NCBI RefSeq assembly: GCF_000526335.1
Contig: NZ_JAFW01000001.1
Coordinates: forward strand, 4,030,001-4,094,000
DNA: 64,000 nt
Reading direction: 5' to 3'
Source of the DNA: Arthrobacter sp. 31Y
Lineage (GTDB): Bacteria; Actinomycetota; Actinomycetes; Actinomycetales; Micrococcaceae
Part shown: piece after piece, positions 8,311 through 16,722 of the stretch
Layout: each line of letters opens with the position of its first letter
How positions within the stretch are numbered: the stretch's first letter is position 1
Made by a program: the position numbers and the translations under genes
The notes under the pieces: generated by a model
Seen by the model: only the letters and a program-made list of their open reading frames with translations
Told to the model about the DNA's origin: nothing
Database searches by the model: none

Positions 8311-9153
8311 TCAGCGGCGCGGCAGCAGAGTGCCGGTGGAGCCGAAGACGGGACCCGGCGTCGGACGCTTTGGTGTGATGCCATCGCCCGAGGACTGGTG
8401 CCGAAGCCGCCGGACCACCCACGGGACAAAGTACTCGCGGGCCCAGACGAGGTCGGATGACCTCGCCTCACGCCAGGTGCGGGGAGGCAGGGACTTGGGC
8501 ATCAGGGGCTCAAGCGTGTGGTGGACGTTCAGGGCCTCCAGCACCATCATGGCGATGGTGTGGTGGCCAAGGGGTGAGAAATGCAAGCGGTCCACGTCCC
8601 ACATCTGGGGGTCCGCCAGCTGCCGCAAGGACCACATGTCCGCGATGATGGCGTCGTGGCGTGCAGCCACTGTCCGGAGGTTCTCGTTGTAAATGGCAAC
8701 CTTGCCGCGGATACGCCCCAGGACTGATGCTGCCGTGTCCGGACCATTGAAAAGCACCACAGTGGCGCCGCCCGAGCTCAGCTCCGCTACCGCGGCGTCG
8801 AGCTTTTCGGCTAAGAGATCGGGATCGCCGCCAGGGCGGATGAGGTCATTACCGCCAGCTGAAATGGACACCAGGTCTGGCTGCAGTTCCAAGCAGGGGC
8901 CCACTTGTTCATCAATGATCTGCTGCAGCAGCCTGCCACGAATGGCAAGGTTGGCGTAGGCGAAGTCCTCCTGGCCGCGGCCCAACTCCTCGGCAACCCG
9001 ATCCGCCCAACCACGGTTTCCGCCGGGGTTCCGGGGCTCCGGGTCGCCGATGCCTTCTGTGAAGGAGTCACCCAATGCCACGTAGCGGGTCCATGGGTGC
9101 TTTTGAACGGGCTCGCCCGGCTTCAGTAAAGGATTGTTCTCACTCACGCTCAT
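8311..9153 (-). CDS. SGNH/GDSL-family hydrolase
   Basis: 280 residues with all four SGNH blocks: GDSFTEG with nucleophile Ser30, the Gly-containing second block near 72, GGND with Asn102, and DRLHFSPLGH carrying Asp188 and His191. This defines a serine esterase/lipase of the GDSL type, cytosolic because there is no signal peptide; natural substrate unknown. ATG at 9153 (MSVSENNP) is chosen because GCAGGAT lies just before it. The gene is divergent from a second alpha/beta-fold hydrolase gene, with a GTTA-N8-TAAC palindrome between them, and its stop is coupled to the AlkZ-like gene. Confidence 0.9.
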   Translation of the reverse strand: MSVSENNPLLKPGEPVQKHPWTRYVALGDSFTEGIGDPEPRNPGGNRGWADRVAEELGRGQEDFAYANLAIRGRLLQQIIDEQVGPCLELQPDLVSISAGGNDLIRPGGDPDLLAEKLDAAVAELSSGGATVVLFNGPDTAASVLGRIRGKVAIYNENLRTVAARHDAIIADMWSLRQLADPQMWDVDRLHFSPLGHHTIAMMVLEALNVHHTLEPLMPKSLPPRTWREARSSDLVWAREYFVPWVVRRLRHQSSGDGITPKRPTPGPVFGSTGTLLPRR

Positions 9154-9192
9154 ATCCTGCACCGTGACGTCGACCCTACGCCACCGTAGGTT

Positions 9193-9208
9193 GTTACTTG
9201 TGGGTAAC
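9193..9208. promoter_or_regulatory. GTTA-N8-TAAC inverted repeat between divergent hydrolase genes
   Basis: GTTACTTGTGGGTAAC, with GTTAC/GTAAC half-sites, lies 15 bp before the start at 9224 and 39 bp before the start at 9153. The same spaced repeat occurs at 31414, 56971 and 56997. It is probably an operator for a TetR-type repressor (inference). Confidence 0.5.
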
Positions 9209-9223
9209 TGCAAGAATGGATCC

Positions 9224-9874
9224 ATGACTGAAGCACCCGCCTTTCCAGCCCCCGTTGTCCTGTGGTCCCACGACGAAGCCGAGCGCGCAGGCAAGCCCCT
9301 CCTGGTCCTGCTGCACGGCTACGGCTCCAACGAGGACGATCTCTTCAGCTTGGCCGGGCTGCTTCCCGACGGCTTCGTAGTGGCTGCCCTTCGCGCGCCG
9401 ATGCCCATGGGGCCGGGCTTCACATGGTTCCCCCTGACGGCGTCCATCGAATACTCACTGGAAGCCGTGAAGCAAGCGGCCGAGTACGCCCTTGGATGGC
9501 TGGACACGGTCAAAGCGAACCACTCGTCAGTGACGTTGTTGGGCTTCTCCATGGGCATGGCCATGGCCACCACCATGCTCCGCTACCGTCCCGCGGACTT
9601 CGCCGCCGTCGTCGGGCTTTCCGGTTTTGTGATCGACGCCGGCGCTGACGCCGCCTTCCGGGACAATGAACTGGACGGATCGTTGCCCATGTTCTGGGGC
9701 CGTGACCAGCAGGATCCCGTCATCACCCAGGACAAGATCGAATACACCATGGGTTGGGTACGCAAGCACGTTGACCTCACCAAGGTGCTCTACACGGGGA
9801 TGTGGCACGGCATCAACCAGCAGGAGATCGGACACGTGGGCGAATTCCTCACCCACAAAGTCCTCACTGATTGA
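9224..9874 (+). CDS. Alpha/beta hydrolase, phospholipase/carboxylesterase family
   Basis: The 216-residue product has the nucleophile elbow LLGFSMGMA (Ser109), Asp164 in GRDQQDPV and His195 in MWHGINQQE, with HGYGSNEDDLFSLAGLLP forming the oxyanion region near 31. This is the small YpfH/phospholipase-carboxylesterase family, cytosolic esterases of broad specificity. ATG at 9224 (MTEAPAFP) is preferred over an upstream ATG because the hydrolase fold begins here. The last three bases and the stop codon lie inside a 24-bp-arm palindrome. Divergent from the GDSL hydrolase gene, with a shared presumed operator. Confidence 0.88.
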   Translation: MTEAPAFPAPVVLWSHDEAERAGKPLLVLLHGYGSNEDDLFSLAGLLPDGFVVAALRAPMPMGPGFTWFPLTASIEYSLEAVKQAAEYALGWLDTVKANHSSVTLLGFSMGMAMATTMLRYRPADFAAVVGLSGFVIDAGADAAFRDNELDGSLPMFWGRDQQDPVITQDKIEYTMGWVRKHVDLTKVLYTGMWHGINQQEIGHVGEFLTHKVLTD

Positions 9875-9936
9875 GTTTTTGTACAGATAACGCCCCCAAG
9901 AGCCGTTCTGGAGGGCGTTATCTGTACAAAATCTCA
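9872..9936. terminator. Long palindrome, probable two-way terminator
   Basis: TTTTGTACAGATAACGCCC (9877-9895) pairs perfectly with its complement at 9913-9931, and TGAG/CTCA extend the stem beyond one mismatch. The loop is 17 bases. T-runs flank both ends, so it can terminate both the esterase transcript and the convergent S4 gene. It fills nearly the whole gap and includes the esterase stop codon. Confidence 0.8.
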
Positions 9937-9941
9937 GTGCG

Positions 9942-10169
9942 TCAGGCGGCGATGATCCGGACCGTCTGACCGTTGACCGTGACGGTATCTCCGACGTGGA
10001 GCTGACGTCCGCGGCGGTCGTCAATTTCGTTGTTGACTTTAACCAGGCCGTTCTTGATGAGCTCCGTGGCTTCAACGCCGTCCTCCACCAGGTTGGCGAG
10101 CTTCAACAGCTGGCCCAGGCGGATCATGTCGTCGCGGATGGGGATCTCTTCAATTTCGGGGTTGCTCAT
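9942..10169 (-). CDS. Small S4-domain RNA-binding protein (YbcJ/YaaA type)
   Basis: 75 residues, essentially one S4 fold: IRLGQLLKLANLVEDG, ATELIKNGLVKVNNEID and RGRQLHVGDTVTV are the classic alpha-L motif segments found in ribosomal protein S4 and pseudouridine synthases. Stand-alone S4 proteins of this size bind structured RNA, often rRNA or tRNA; the exact partner is not known. No Shine-Dalgarno is evident before the ATG at 10169, so a leaderless or weakly translated mRNA is possible. Divergent from the YdcZ-type transporter gene, 23 bp away. Confidence 0.88.
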   Translation of the reverse strand: MSNPEIEEIPIRDDMIRLGQLLKLANLVEDGVEATELIKNGLVKVNNEIDDRRGRQLHVGDTVTVNGQTVRIIAA

Positions 10170-10192
10170 ACAGCAATGATGCCTGAAGTAGT

Positions 10193-11197
10193 GTGGTGAC
10201 GGTGCCGCAGCCTTCTCCCCGTCCCGCCCTCCCGCTGGTCATTGGCCTCCCTATTGCCGTAGCGACAGGCTTGGTCATCCCGCTTCAAGCAAGGATCAAC
10301 GGGGCCCTCGGCACCAAACTGGACGACGGCATCGCCGCGTCAGTGGTGAGCTTCACCACAGGGCTCCTGCTCATCAGCGCAATCTCTCTTGCCACGCCCA
10401 GGGGCAGGGCCGGCCTGCAACGGATCATTCCTGCTGTCAGGAACCGCAGTTTTCCGCGCTTCTACGTCATGGCCGGTGCCATCGGCGCGTTGTTCGTCTT
10501 TGCCCAATCGTTCACGGTCGCGCTGCTGGGTGTTGCGTTGTTCACGGTAGCGGCTGTCACCGGACAAACGCTCAGTGGCTTGCTGGTGGACCGCATGGGA
10601 ATTGGCCCGGGAGGTAAACGGGCCATCACGGGCGTCCGGATCTTGGGCAGCGTCCTGACGGTGGCCGCCGTCGCTTGGGCAGTTTCACCGCGGTTCGGTG
10701 GCGACGCCGACATCGCCTCGCTCGTCTTACCCATCCTCCTGCCATTGGCGGCCGGTTTCTTCATGAGCTTCCAGCAGGCAATGAATGGAACCGCAACAGT
10801 GCACTATGGGACGCCTATCGCGGCCACGCTGGTGAACTTCATAGCCGGGTCAGTCATTTTGTGGATCGCGTGGCTCATCAAGCTGGCCGTTGCGGGGCCG
10901 GGAAATCCGCTGCCCAGTGAGTGGTGGTACTACCTCGGCGGACCCATGGGCTGCCTCTTCATTGGACTGGCGGCACTGCTGGTCCGCAGCCTTGGCGTCC
11001 TGATCACGGGTTTGGGCATGATCGCCGGGCAGTTGGTGGGCTCATTGGTGCTCGACGTCGTGATCCCCAGTCCCGGCGCGGTGGTCGCCTTGCCCACGGT
11101 GCTGGGTACGGTGCTGACACTCGCCGCGATCATCGTGGCCACCTTGCCCTGGCCCAGGGGAGCTTTCGCACGAAGAGTCTCCTCCAAAGGCCGGTAG
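10193..11197 (+). CDS. DMT-superfamily inner-membrane transporter (YdcZ/DUF606 type)
   Basis: 334 residues with about ten hydrophobic segments in two halves. The start of each repeat carries the hallmark of the YdcZ family: QARINGALGTKLDD in the first half and FQQAMNGTATVHYG in the second. These are uncharacterised drug/metabolite-type exporters. GTG at 10193, 10196 and 10202 are all possible starts. No ligand can be inferred from the neighbourhood: an S4 gene diverges from it and glyS follows after about 150 bp. Confidence 0.85.
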   Translation: MVTVPQPSPRPALPLVIGLPIAVATGLVIPLQARINGALGTKLDDGIAASVVSFTTGLLLISAISLATPRGRAGLQRIIPAVRNRSFPRFYVMAGAIGALFVFAQSFTVALLGVALFTVAAVTGQTLSGLLVDRMGIGPGGKRAITGVRILGSVLTVAAVAWAVSPRFGGDADIASLVLPILLPLAAGFFMSFQQAMNGTATVHYGTPIAATLVNFIAGSVILWIAWLIKLAVAGPGNPLPSEWWYYLGGPMGCLFIGLAALLVRSLGVLITGLGMIAGQLVGSLVLDVVIPSPGAVVALPTVLGTVLTLAAIIVATLPWPRGAFARRVSSKGR

Positions 11198-11350
11198 GGT
11201 AGGAGGCGCAGTACTTTCACGTATCTTCGGGTATTTTCGAGTACTTACAACAATCTTTCCCCAGCACCCCGCCGGACAACCTCGTCCGGATTCCGGGGCA
11301 AACCACCGCGGACCGCACCCAGCGGCCCTGTAGAACAAATGGAGTTACCC

Positions 11351-12736
11351 ATGGCAGCAAAATCCGTCCTTGACCAGGTCATTTCCCTCTCCAAGCGGAG
11401 GGGCTTTGTCTTTCAGGCCGGTGAAATCTATGGTGGCTCCCGTTCGGCGTGGGATTACGGTCCCCTCGGTGCTGAGCTGAAGGAAAACATCAAGCGCCAG
11501 TGGTGGCAGAGCATGGTTCGCGGCCGCGAGGACGTTGTAGGCCTGGACTCTTCGGTCATCCTTCCCCGCCAGGTATGGGAGGCCTCCGGTCACGTGGACG
11601 TATTCTCCGACCCCCTGGTTGAATGCCTTTCCTGCCACAAGCGCTACCGCGCCGACCACCTCGAAGAAGAGTACGAGGAAAAGAAGGGCCGCCCGGCAGA
11701 AAACGGCCTCGCGGACATCGCCTGTGCAAACTGCGGCACCCGTGGCCAGTGGACCGAGCCCCAGGAATTCTCCGGCTTGCTCAAGACTTTCCTCGGCCCG
11801 GTGGCCAGCGACGAAGGCATGCACTACCTGCGTCCGGAAACTGCCCAGGGCATTTTTGTGAACTTCAACAATGTCCTCACCACCTCCCGGAAGAAGCCGC
11901 CGTTCGGCATTGGCCAGATCGGCAAGTCGTTCCGTAACGAGATCACGCCGGGCAACTTCATCTTCCGTACCCGCGAATTCGAGCAGATGGAAATGGAATT
12001 CTTCGTCGAGCCCGGCACCGACGAAGACTGGCACCAGTACTGGATGAAGGAGCGCATGTCCTGGTACACGGGCCTGGGCATCCGTGAAGACAACCTCCGA
12101 TTCTTCGAGCACCCGCTGGAGAAGCTGAGCCACTACTCCAAGGGCACCACGGACATCGAATACCGCTTCGGCTTCCAGGGCTCCGAGTGGGGCGAGCTTG
12201 AGGGCATCGCCAACCGTACGGACTTCGACCTCTCCACCCACGCCAAGGCCTCCGGCACGGACCTGAGCTACTTCAACCAGGCCACCAACGAGCGCTACAC
12301 CCCGTTCGTCATCGAACCTGCCGCCGGCCTGACCCGCTCCTTCATGGCCTTCCTGATCGACGCATACACCGAGGACGAGGCACCCAATGCCAAGGGCGGC
12401 GTCGATGTCCGCACCGTGCTGAAGCTGGATCCGCGCCTGGCCCCGGTCAAGGCTGCCGTCCTCCCGCTGAGCCGCAACGAGGACCTGTCCCCGAAGGCTA
12501 AGGCGCTGGGCGCCCAGCTGCGCAAGAACTGGAACATCGACTTCGACGACGCCGGTGCAATCGGCCGCCGCTACCGTCGCCAGGACGAAATCGGCACCCC
12601 GTTCTGCATCACCGTGGACTTCGACACCCTCGAAGACCAGGCCGTCACTATTCGTGAGCGCGACACCATGAGCCAGGAACGCGTGTCCCTGGACAAGGTT
12701 GAGGGCTACCTGGCAGCACACCTGATTGGCGCTTAG
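11351..12736 (+). CDS. glyS: Glycine--tRNA ligase (homodimeric alpha2 type)
   Basis: The 461-residue class II synthetase charges tRNA-Gly. It has the N-terminal [31 protein letters not shown] signature, motif 2 around [25 protein letters not shown], and the C-terminal anticodon-binding domain. Two CxxC pairs (CLSC and CANC, about residues 93-96 and 128-131) form a zinc-ribbon-like insertion seen in this type. ATG at 11351 (MAAKSVL) is preferred over the ATG at 11339 because GGAG lies 6 bases before it. The next gene starts two bases after the stop. Confidence 0.97.
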   Translation: MAAKSVLDQVISLSKRRGFVFQAGEIYGGSRSAWDYGPLGAELKENIKRQWWQSMVRGREDVVGLDSSVILPRQVWEASGHVDVFSDPLVECLSCHKRYRADHLEEEYEEKKGRPAENGLADIACANCGTRGQWTEPQEFSGLLKTFLGPVASDEGMHYLRPETAQGIFVNFNNVLTTSRKKPPFGIGQIGKSFRNEITPGNFIFRTREFEQMEMEFFVEPGTDEDWHQYWMKERMSWYTGLGIREDNLRFFEHPLEKLSHYSKGTTDIEYRFGFQGSEWGELEGIANRTDFDLSTHAKASGTDLSYFNQATNERYTPFVIEPAAGLTRSFMAFLIDAYTEDEAPNAKGGVDVRTVLKLDPRLAPVKAAVLPLSRNEDLSPKAKALGAQLRKNWNIDFDDAGAIGRRYRRQDEIGTPFCITVDFDTLEDQAVTIRERDTMSQERVSLDKVEGYLAAHLIGA

Positions 12737-12738
12737 CC

Positions 12739-13701
12739 GTGGCTTTGGATTACCGCGAATGGAAGGAGGGCGACGACCTCGCCCTTCTGGAAATCTGGGG
12801 CGGCCCGGAGACCCTCCCCGCGGAACAGTTCCGTGCAGCTCTGGCGCCTTCCAGTAACCAGCCGTGGCGCCGGTGCATCGTTGCTGAAGACGTGGTGGAC
12901 GGTGTACGGATTCCCGTCGCCGCCGCTGTTGTCCACGAAGCTTCGCTGCACCCGGAACGGCTCTGGGCGTACGTTGAAGTTGCCAAGGACCACCGCCGCG
13001 AAGGCGTGGGTGCCACCCTGCTGACCATGCTGCGCCGGGAAGCCGGGAACTCGCCGTCGGGCGTTTCCAAACTGCGCAGCAAAGTGGAGCCGGATACCGC
13101 GGGTGCGGCCTTTGCTGCTGCCGCGGGACTGGCCCCCATTCAGCGCTCGCAGCTGGTGGTGGTGAAGCCGGAGCCCTTGTCTTTGCCGCGCTTCGGCGAC
13201 GGTTCCGAGGAAGCCGCTTCAGAGCGTGTGGAGGACCTGGCAACGGGTTCGGTGGAACTGAGCGATGTGGTGGGCAAGTACTACGCTCACGTCCACCACT
13301 GGGACAGCCCCGGGGAACTGAGCATTGCCACAGTGCAGCGCCTGTTCCTGCATGACCTGGCTGGTGCGCATGGGGCAATTGTGCTGCGCGCACCCAAGGC
13401 GAGTGCTTTCGGCCAAGGCGTACCTGCCAGCCGCAAGGGCAAGATCCAGGCGTTCGCCATCAGTTATGCCCAGGGCGACTCCGACGAGCCTTCGGATGTC
13501 TTCCTTGGACACGACCCCCTGCTGTCTGCCGAGGAAGCAGCGGGCGCGGTCCGGGACCTGCTGGCACTCATTGCCTACCAGCACCCGGTCCTGCTGGAAG
13601 TTGACGAGTCCATGACGGCGCTTCGCACGGTTCTTGATCCGCTGTTGGAATCCGGGAAGGCCCATGTTCGCGGCGCGGATACGTTGATTGTGAGCGACTG
13701 A
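12739..13701 (+). CDS. GNAT-family N-acetyltransferase
   Basis: 320 residues. The first GNAT domain shows the acetyl-CoA loop VEVAKDHRREGVGATLL (about residues 78-94, R-R-x-G-x-G-A pattern). The second half is longer and less conserved, consistent with a tandem GNAT with a degenerate second domain. The acetylated substrate is unknown. GTG at 12739 follows the glyS stop by two bases, so the two genes are almost certainly translated from one mRNA, which may indicate a translation-related role, though that is only context. A hairpin terminator follows. Confidence 0.82.
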   Translation: MALDYREWKEGDDLALLEIWGGPETLPAEQFRAALAPSSNQPWRRCIVAEDVVDGVRIPVAAAVVHEASLHPERLWAYVEVAKDHRREGVGATLLTMLRREAGNSPSGVSKLRSKVEPDTAGAAFAAAAGLAPIQRSQLVVVKPEPLSLPRFGDGSEEAASERVEDLATGSVELSDVVGKYYAHVHHWDSPGELSIATVQRLFLHDLAGAHGAIVLRAPKASAFGQGVPASRKGKIQAFAISYAQGDSDEPSDVFLGHDPLLSAEEAAGAVRDLLALIAYQHPVLLEVDESMTALRTVLDPLLESGKAHVRGADTLIVSD

Positions 13702-13721
13702 CCACTGTTTGTGCACGTCAG

Positions 13722-13765
13722 GATCCCGCGCTGCCCGCTAACCACGGGCGGCGCGGGATTCTTCG
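13722..13765 (+). terminator. Hairpin terminator after the glyS-GNAT operon
   Basis: GATCCCGCG and CTGCCCG pair with CGGGCG and GCGCGGGAT across a short loop, and TTCTTCGTT follows. The stem is strong but the T-run is interrupted. Confidence 0.6.
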
Positions 13766-13867
13766 TTGGGCCTGGATGCGTCCCAGTGGTTCCACGGAAT
13801 GTGAGTGTCGTCAGACGAGGGACATCTGCCATCCCGCGTAGGGTTAAGCCATGAGGTTTTGCTGCTG

Positions 13868-15343
13868 ATGGGCCACGGTCACTCCCACGGACATTCTGAA
13901 GAGTCCGATCCCACCCCGCAGGCGCTTGCGTCGCGGAAGAGGGCCAACTGGATTCTCGCGGCCATTCTTGTTCCGGTGGGCGTCCTGACGCTCGTGGCCA
14001 TGATGGTCCTGTGGCCCTCCGGCAGCCGGGAGGGAATCTCGTTCTCGAGTCCTTACCAGGCGGCTCCGGGGGTCACCTTCGATACCGGCCGGATCCAGAG
14101 CGTGGTGGTGGAAAGCTGCACGCAGACAGGCCAGTCCACGCCTGGCCAAACGGATCCCAACCAGAACAACCAGTCCGCCGGATCCCAGTGCACGTTCGCC
14201 TTTACGGAGCCGGATAAGGGTGGGGACGTGGTCAAGGTGGTCATCAACCCGGATGTCGCCATGTCCCACGGCGTGGACGTGGGGGACTCCATCCGGTACC
14301 TCAACCTGTCCGCCGTCCAAGGTGCAAATGCTGGAAGCGGTGCCCCGGCCTACGTTTTCGTGGACTTTGTCCGCAGCATCCCCATAGCCCTCCTGGCTGT
14401 TCTGTACGCAGCAGTAGTCATCGCGGTGGCGCGTTGGCGTGGCTTCCGGGCGCTCCTGGGCCTGGTGGGTGCGTACTTCGTCCTGGTCAGCTTTATTCTG
14501 CCGGGTTTGGTGGAAGGCAAGCCGCCGCTCCTGCTGGCTTTGGTGGGCTCCACGGTGATCATGATCGGGGTCCTGTATTTCGCGCATGGATTCTCGGCGC
14601 GGACATCCACTGCTTTGCTGGGCACTATTTTTGGGCTCAGCATTACCGCGCTCTTGGCGGCGTGGGCCACGGACGCCGCTAATTTGGCTGGTGTGGGGAA
14701 TCACGACGCCTCCACGTTGGTGAACATGTCACCGCAGATTTCCATTTCCGGGATCATCCTCTGCGGCCTGATTATTTCTGGGCTGGGCGTGCTCAACGAC
14801 GTCACCATTACTCAGTCCTCGGCAGTGTGGGAGCTCTACGAGCTGGCCCCCAATACCAGTGCCCGCAAGCTGTTCTCATCGGCCATGAGGATAGGCCGGG
14901 ACCACATCGCCTCAACGGTGTACACCATTGCTTTCGCCTACGCTGGTGCAGCCCTTCCGATCCTCATCATCGTGATGCTGTACGACCGGCCGCTCGCTGA
15001 AGCCCTGACCAGCGCCGAGCTGTCCGAGGAAGTCATCCGCACCTTGGTGGGCTCCATCGGTCTGGTCCTCGCGATTCCGGTGACCACGCTGATCGCCGTC
15101 CTGGTGGTCAAGGCCACGGGCATGAAGCGGCTCGCCTCATCGGGTGGATCGTCTGTTAGTGCCGATGACCTCGAGGACACCGGTTCGTTGGCGGCGGCGG
15201 CGGCCGTCGTGGGTTCCGGTCCGCAAGGTGATCACGACGGCGGAACTGTCACGGACGCTCCCGGCAAGCCTGCGCGGCCGGGCAGCCGCCGCGCCCAGCG
15301 CGAAGCGGAGCGGCGCGGAGACACGAGCGACGGCGCCCCCTGA
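13868..15343 (+). CDS. YibE/F-family polytopic membrane protein
   Basis: About 491 residues with the YibE/F family layout: a His-rich start (GHGHSHGHS), one transmembrane helix near 31-52, an extracellular domain to about 175, then seven or eight membrane helices between 185 and 440 and a charged cytosolic tail. The long run from SIPIALLAVLYAAVVIAVARWRGFRALLGL is diagnostic. Known members are required for some transport or spore functions, but no activity is proven. ATG at 13868 is preferred because the hydrophobic anchor then sits at the usual distance; an in-frame GTG at 13805 is an alternative. The His-rich start hints at metal binding (inference). Confidence 0.82.
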   Translation: MGHGHSHGHSEESDPTPQALASRKRANWILAAILVPVGVLTLVAMMVLWPSGSREGISFSSPYQAAPGVTFDTGRIQSVVVESCTQTGQSTPGQTDPNQNNQSAGSQCTFAFTEPDKGGDVVKVVINPDVAMSHGVDVGDSIRYLNLSAVQGANAGSGAPAYVFVDFVRSIPIALLAVLYAAVVIAVARWRGFRALLGLVGAYFVLVSFILPGLVEGKPPLLLALVGSTVIMIGVLYFAHGFSARTSTALLGTIFGLSITALLAAWATDAANLAGVGNHDASTLVNMSPQISISGIILCGLIISGLGVLNDVTITQSSAVWELYELAPNTSARKLFSSAMRIGRDHIASTVYTIAFAYAGAALPILIIVMLYDRPLAEALTSAELSEEVIRTLVGSIGLVLAIPVTTLIAVLVVKATGMKRLASSGGSSVSADDLEDTGSLAAAAAVVGSGPQGDHDGGTVTDAPGKPARPGSRRAQREAERRGDTSDGAP

Positions 15344-15476
15344 CACTGCGCCTGCTCTTGTTGGCCATGCCCGCCGTACTGCGTACATTTGGGTCAGCAA
15401 GCACGGTACACCCCGCTAACAAGCATGGGATTTGGCGAGCGTCCCCCGATTTGCCCACATTTGCAACAATAGATGG

Positions 15477-16658
15477 GTGACTGTAGTAGCAACGCCTCCC
15501 GCACCAAAGCTCGAGCTCCCGCCTTTGAAGCTCGGCGGGATCACCGTGGATACCCCCGTGATCCTTGCCCCCATGGCCGGCATTACCAACTCTGCCTTCC
15601 GCAGGCTCTGCCGTGAATACGGCGGCGGCATGTACGTGGCCGAGATGGTGACGTCGCGTGCCCTGGTGGAGCGGACGCCGGAATCGTTGCGGATCATCTC
15701 GCACGATGAGGACGAGAAGGTCCGCTCCGTGCAGCTCTACGGCGTGGATCCTGTGACCGTGGGTGCCGCGGTTCGTATGCTCGTTGACGAGGACCGTGCC
15801 GATCACATCGACCTTAACTTCGGCTGCCCCGTGCCTAAAGTCACCCGGCGTGGTGGCGGTTCGGCCCTGCCGTGGAAGATTGATCTCTTCACCTCAATCG
15901 TTCAAACGGCTGTCAAGGAAGCTTCCAAGGGTGGCATCCCGCTGACCATCAAGATGCGAAAAGGCATTGATGAGGATCACCTGACGTACCTCGACGCCGG
16001 CCGGATCGCCCGCGACGCCGGAGTGGCCGCCGTCGCCCTTCACGGCCGGACTGCCGCGCAGTTCTATTCCGGCCAGGCTGACTGGTCCGCCATTGCCCGC
16101 CTCCGCGAGGCCCTGCCGGATATCCCGGTGCTGGGCAACGGCGACATTTGGTCCGCGGAAGACGCGGTCCGCATGGTGCGCGAAACAGGAGTAGACGGCG
16201 TCGTGGTGGGCCGCGGCTGCCAGGGACGCCCCTGGCTCTTCGGCGACCTCCAGGCAGCCTTCGAAGGCAGCGACCAGCGGCACCGCCCCGGGCTCCGGGA
16301 AGTGGCTGAGGGCGTGTACCGCCACGCCGAGCTGATGGTGGAGACCTTTGGTAACGACGAATACAAGGCGCTGCGCGAAATCCGCAAGCACATGGCCTGG
16401 TACTTCAAGGGCTATGTGGTGGGCGGGGAACTCCGCGCCAAGCTGGCCACCGTCCCCACCCTTGAAGTGCTGCGCGAATACCTTGAGGAACTGGATATGG
16501 ACTCGCCCTACCCGGGAGTCGATTCCGAGGGTCCCCGCGGCCGTGCCGGCTCGCCCAAGAAGCCGGCCTTGCCCAAGGACTGGCTGGTGAGCCGTCAGCT
16601 GAACGCTGAACAGAGCGCGGATATCTCAGCCGCGGAGCTGGACGTTTCGGGCGGCTAG
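15477..16658 (+). CDS. dus: tRNA-dihydrouridine synthase (DusB-like)
   Basis: The protein reduces uridines in the tRNA D-arm using FMN. Seen are the FMN-barrel start ILAPMAGITNSAFRRL, the catalytic cysteine in LNFGCPVPKVTRRGGGS (about Cys117), HGRTAAQFYSGQADW and VVGRGCQGRPWLF. Length of about 393 residues and the C-terminal RKHMAWYFKG helix fit the bacterial DusB group; a C-terminal extension with a GRAGSPKKPALP linker is typical of actinobacterial forms. The start is uncertain: GTG at 15477 (MTVVATPPAP) is my choice, and a TTG at 15432 is possible. No strong ribosome site is seen for either. Confidence 0.9.
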   Translation: MTVVATPPAPKLELPPLKLGGITVDTPVILAPMAGITNSAFRRLCREYGGGMYVAEMVTSRALVERTPESLRIISHDEDEKVRSVQLYGVDPVTVGAAVRMLVDEDRADHIDLNFGCPVPKVTRRGGGSALPWKIDLFTSIVQTAVKEASKGGIPLTIKMRKGIDEDHLTYLDAGRIARDAGVAAVALHGRTAAQFYSGQADWSAIARLREALPDIPVLGNGDIWSAEDAVRMVRETGVDGVVVGRGCQGRPWLFGDLQAAFEGSDQRHRPGLREVAEGVYRHAELMVETFGNDEYKALREIRKHMAWYFKGYVVGGELRAKLATVPTLEVLREYLEELDMDSPYPGVDSEGPRGRAGSPKKPALPKDWLVSRQLNAEQSADISAAELDVSGG

Positions 16659-16722
16659 CCTCACACGTGTAAGACTGACTCAAGAAGCTCCACACCCCGG
16701 CGCTTGAAGGAGGCAGATACCC

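Noticed and set aside
11345..13393. 682-codon open frame on the minus strand opposite glyS and the GNAT gene
   Set aside because: GlyS motifs are intact on the other strand; long antisense frames are common in GC-rich coding DNA. The predicted protein has no recognisable motif.
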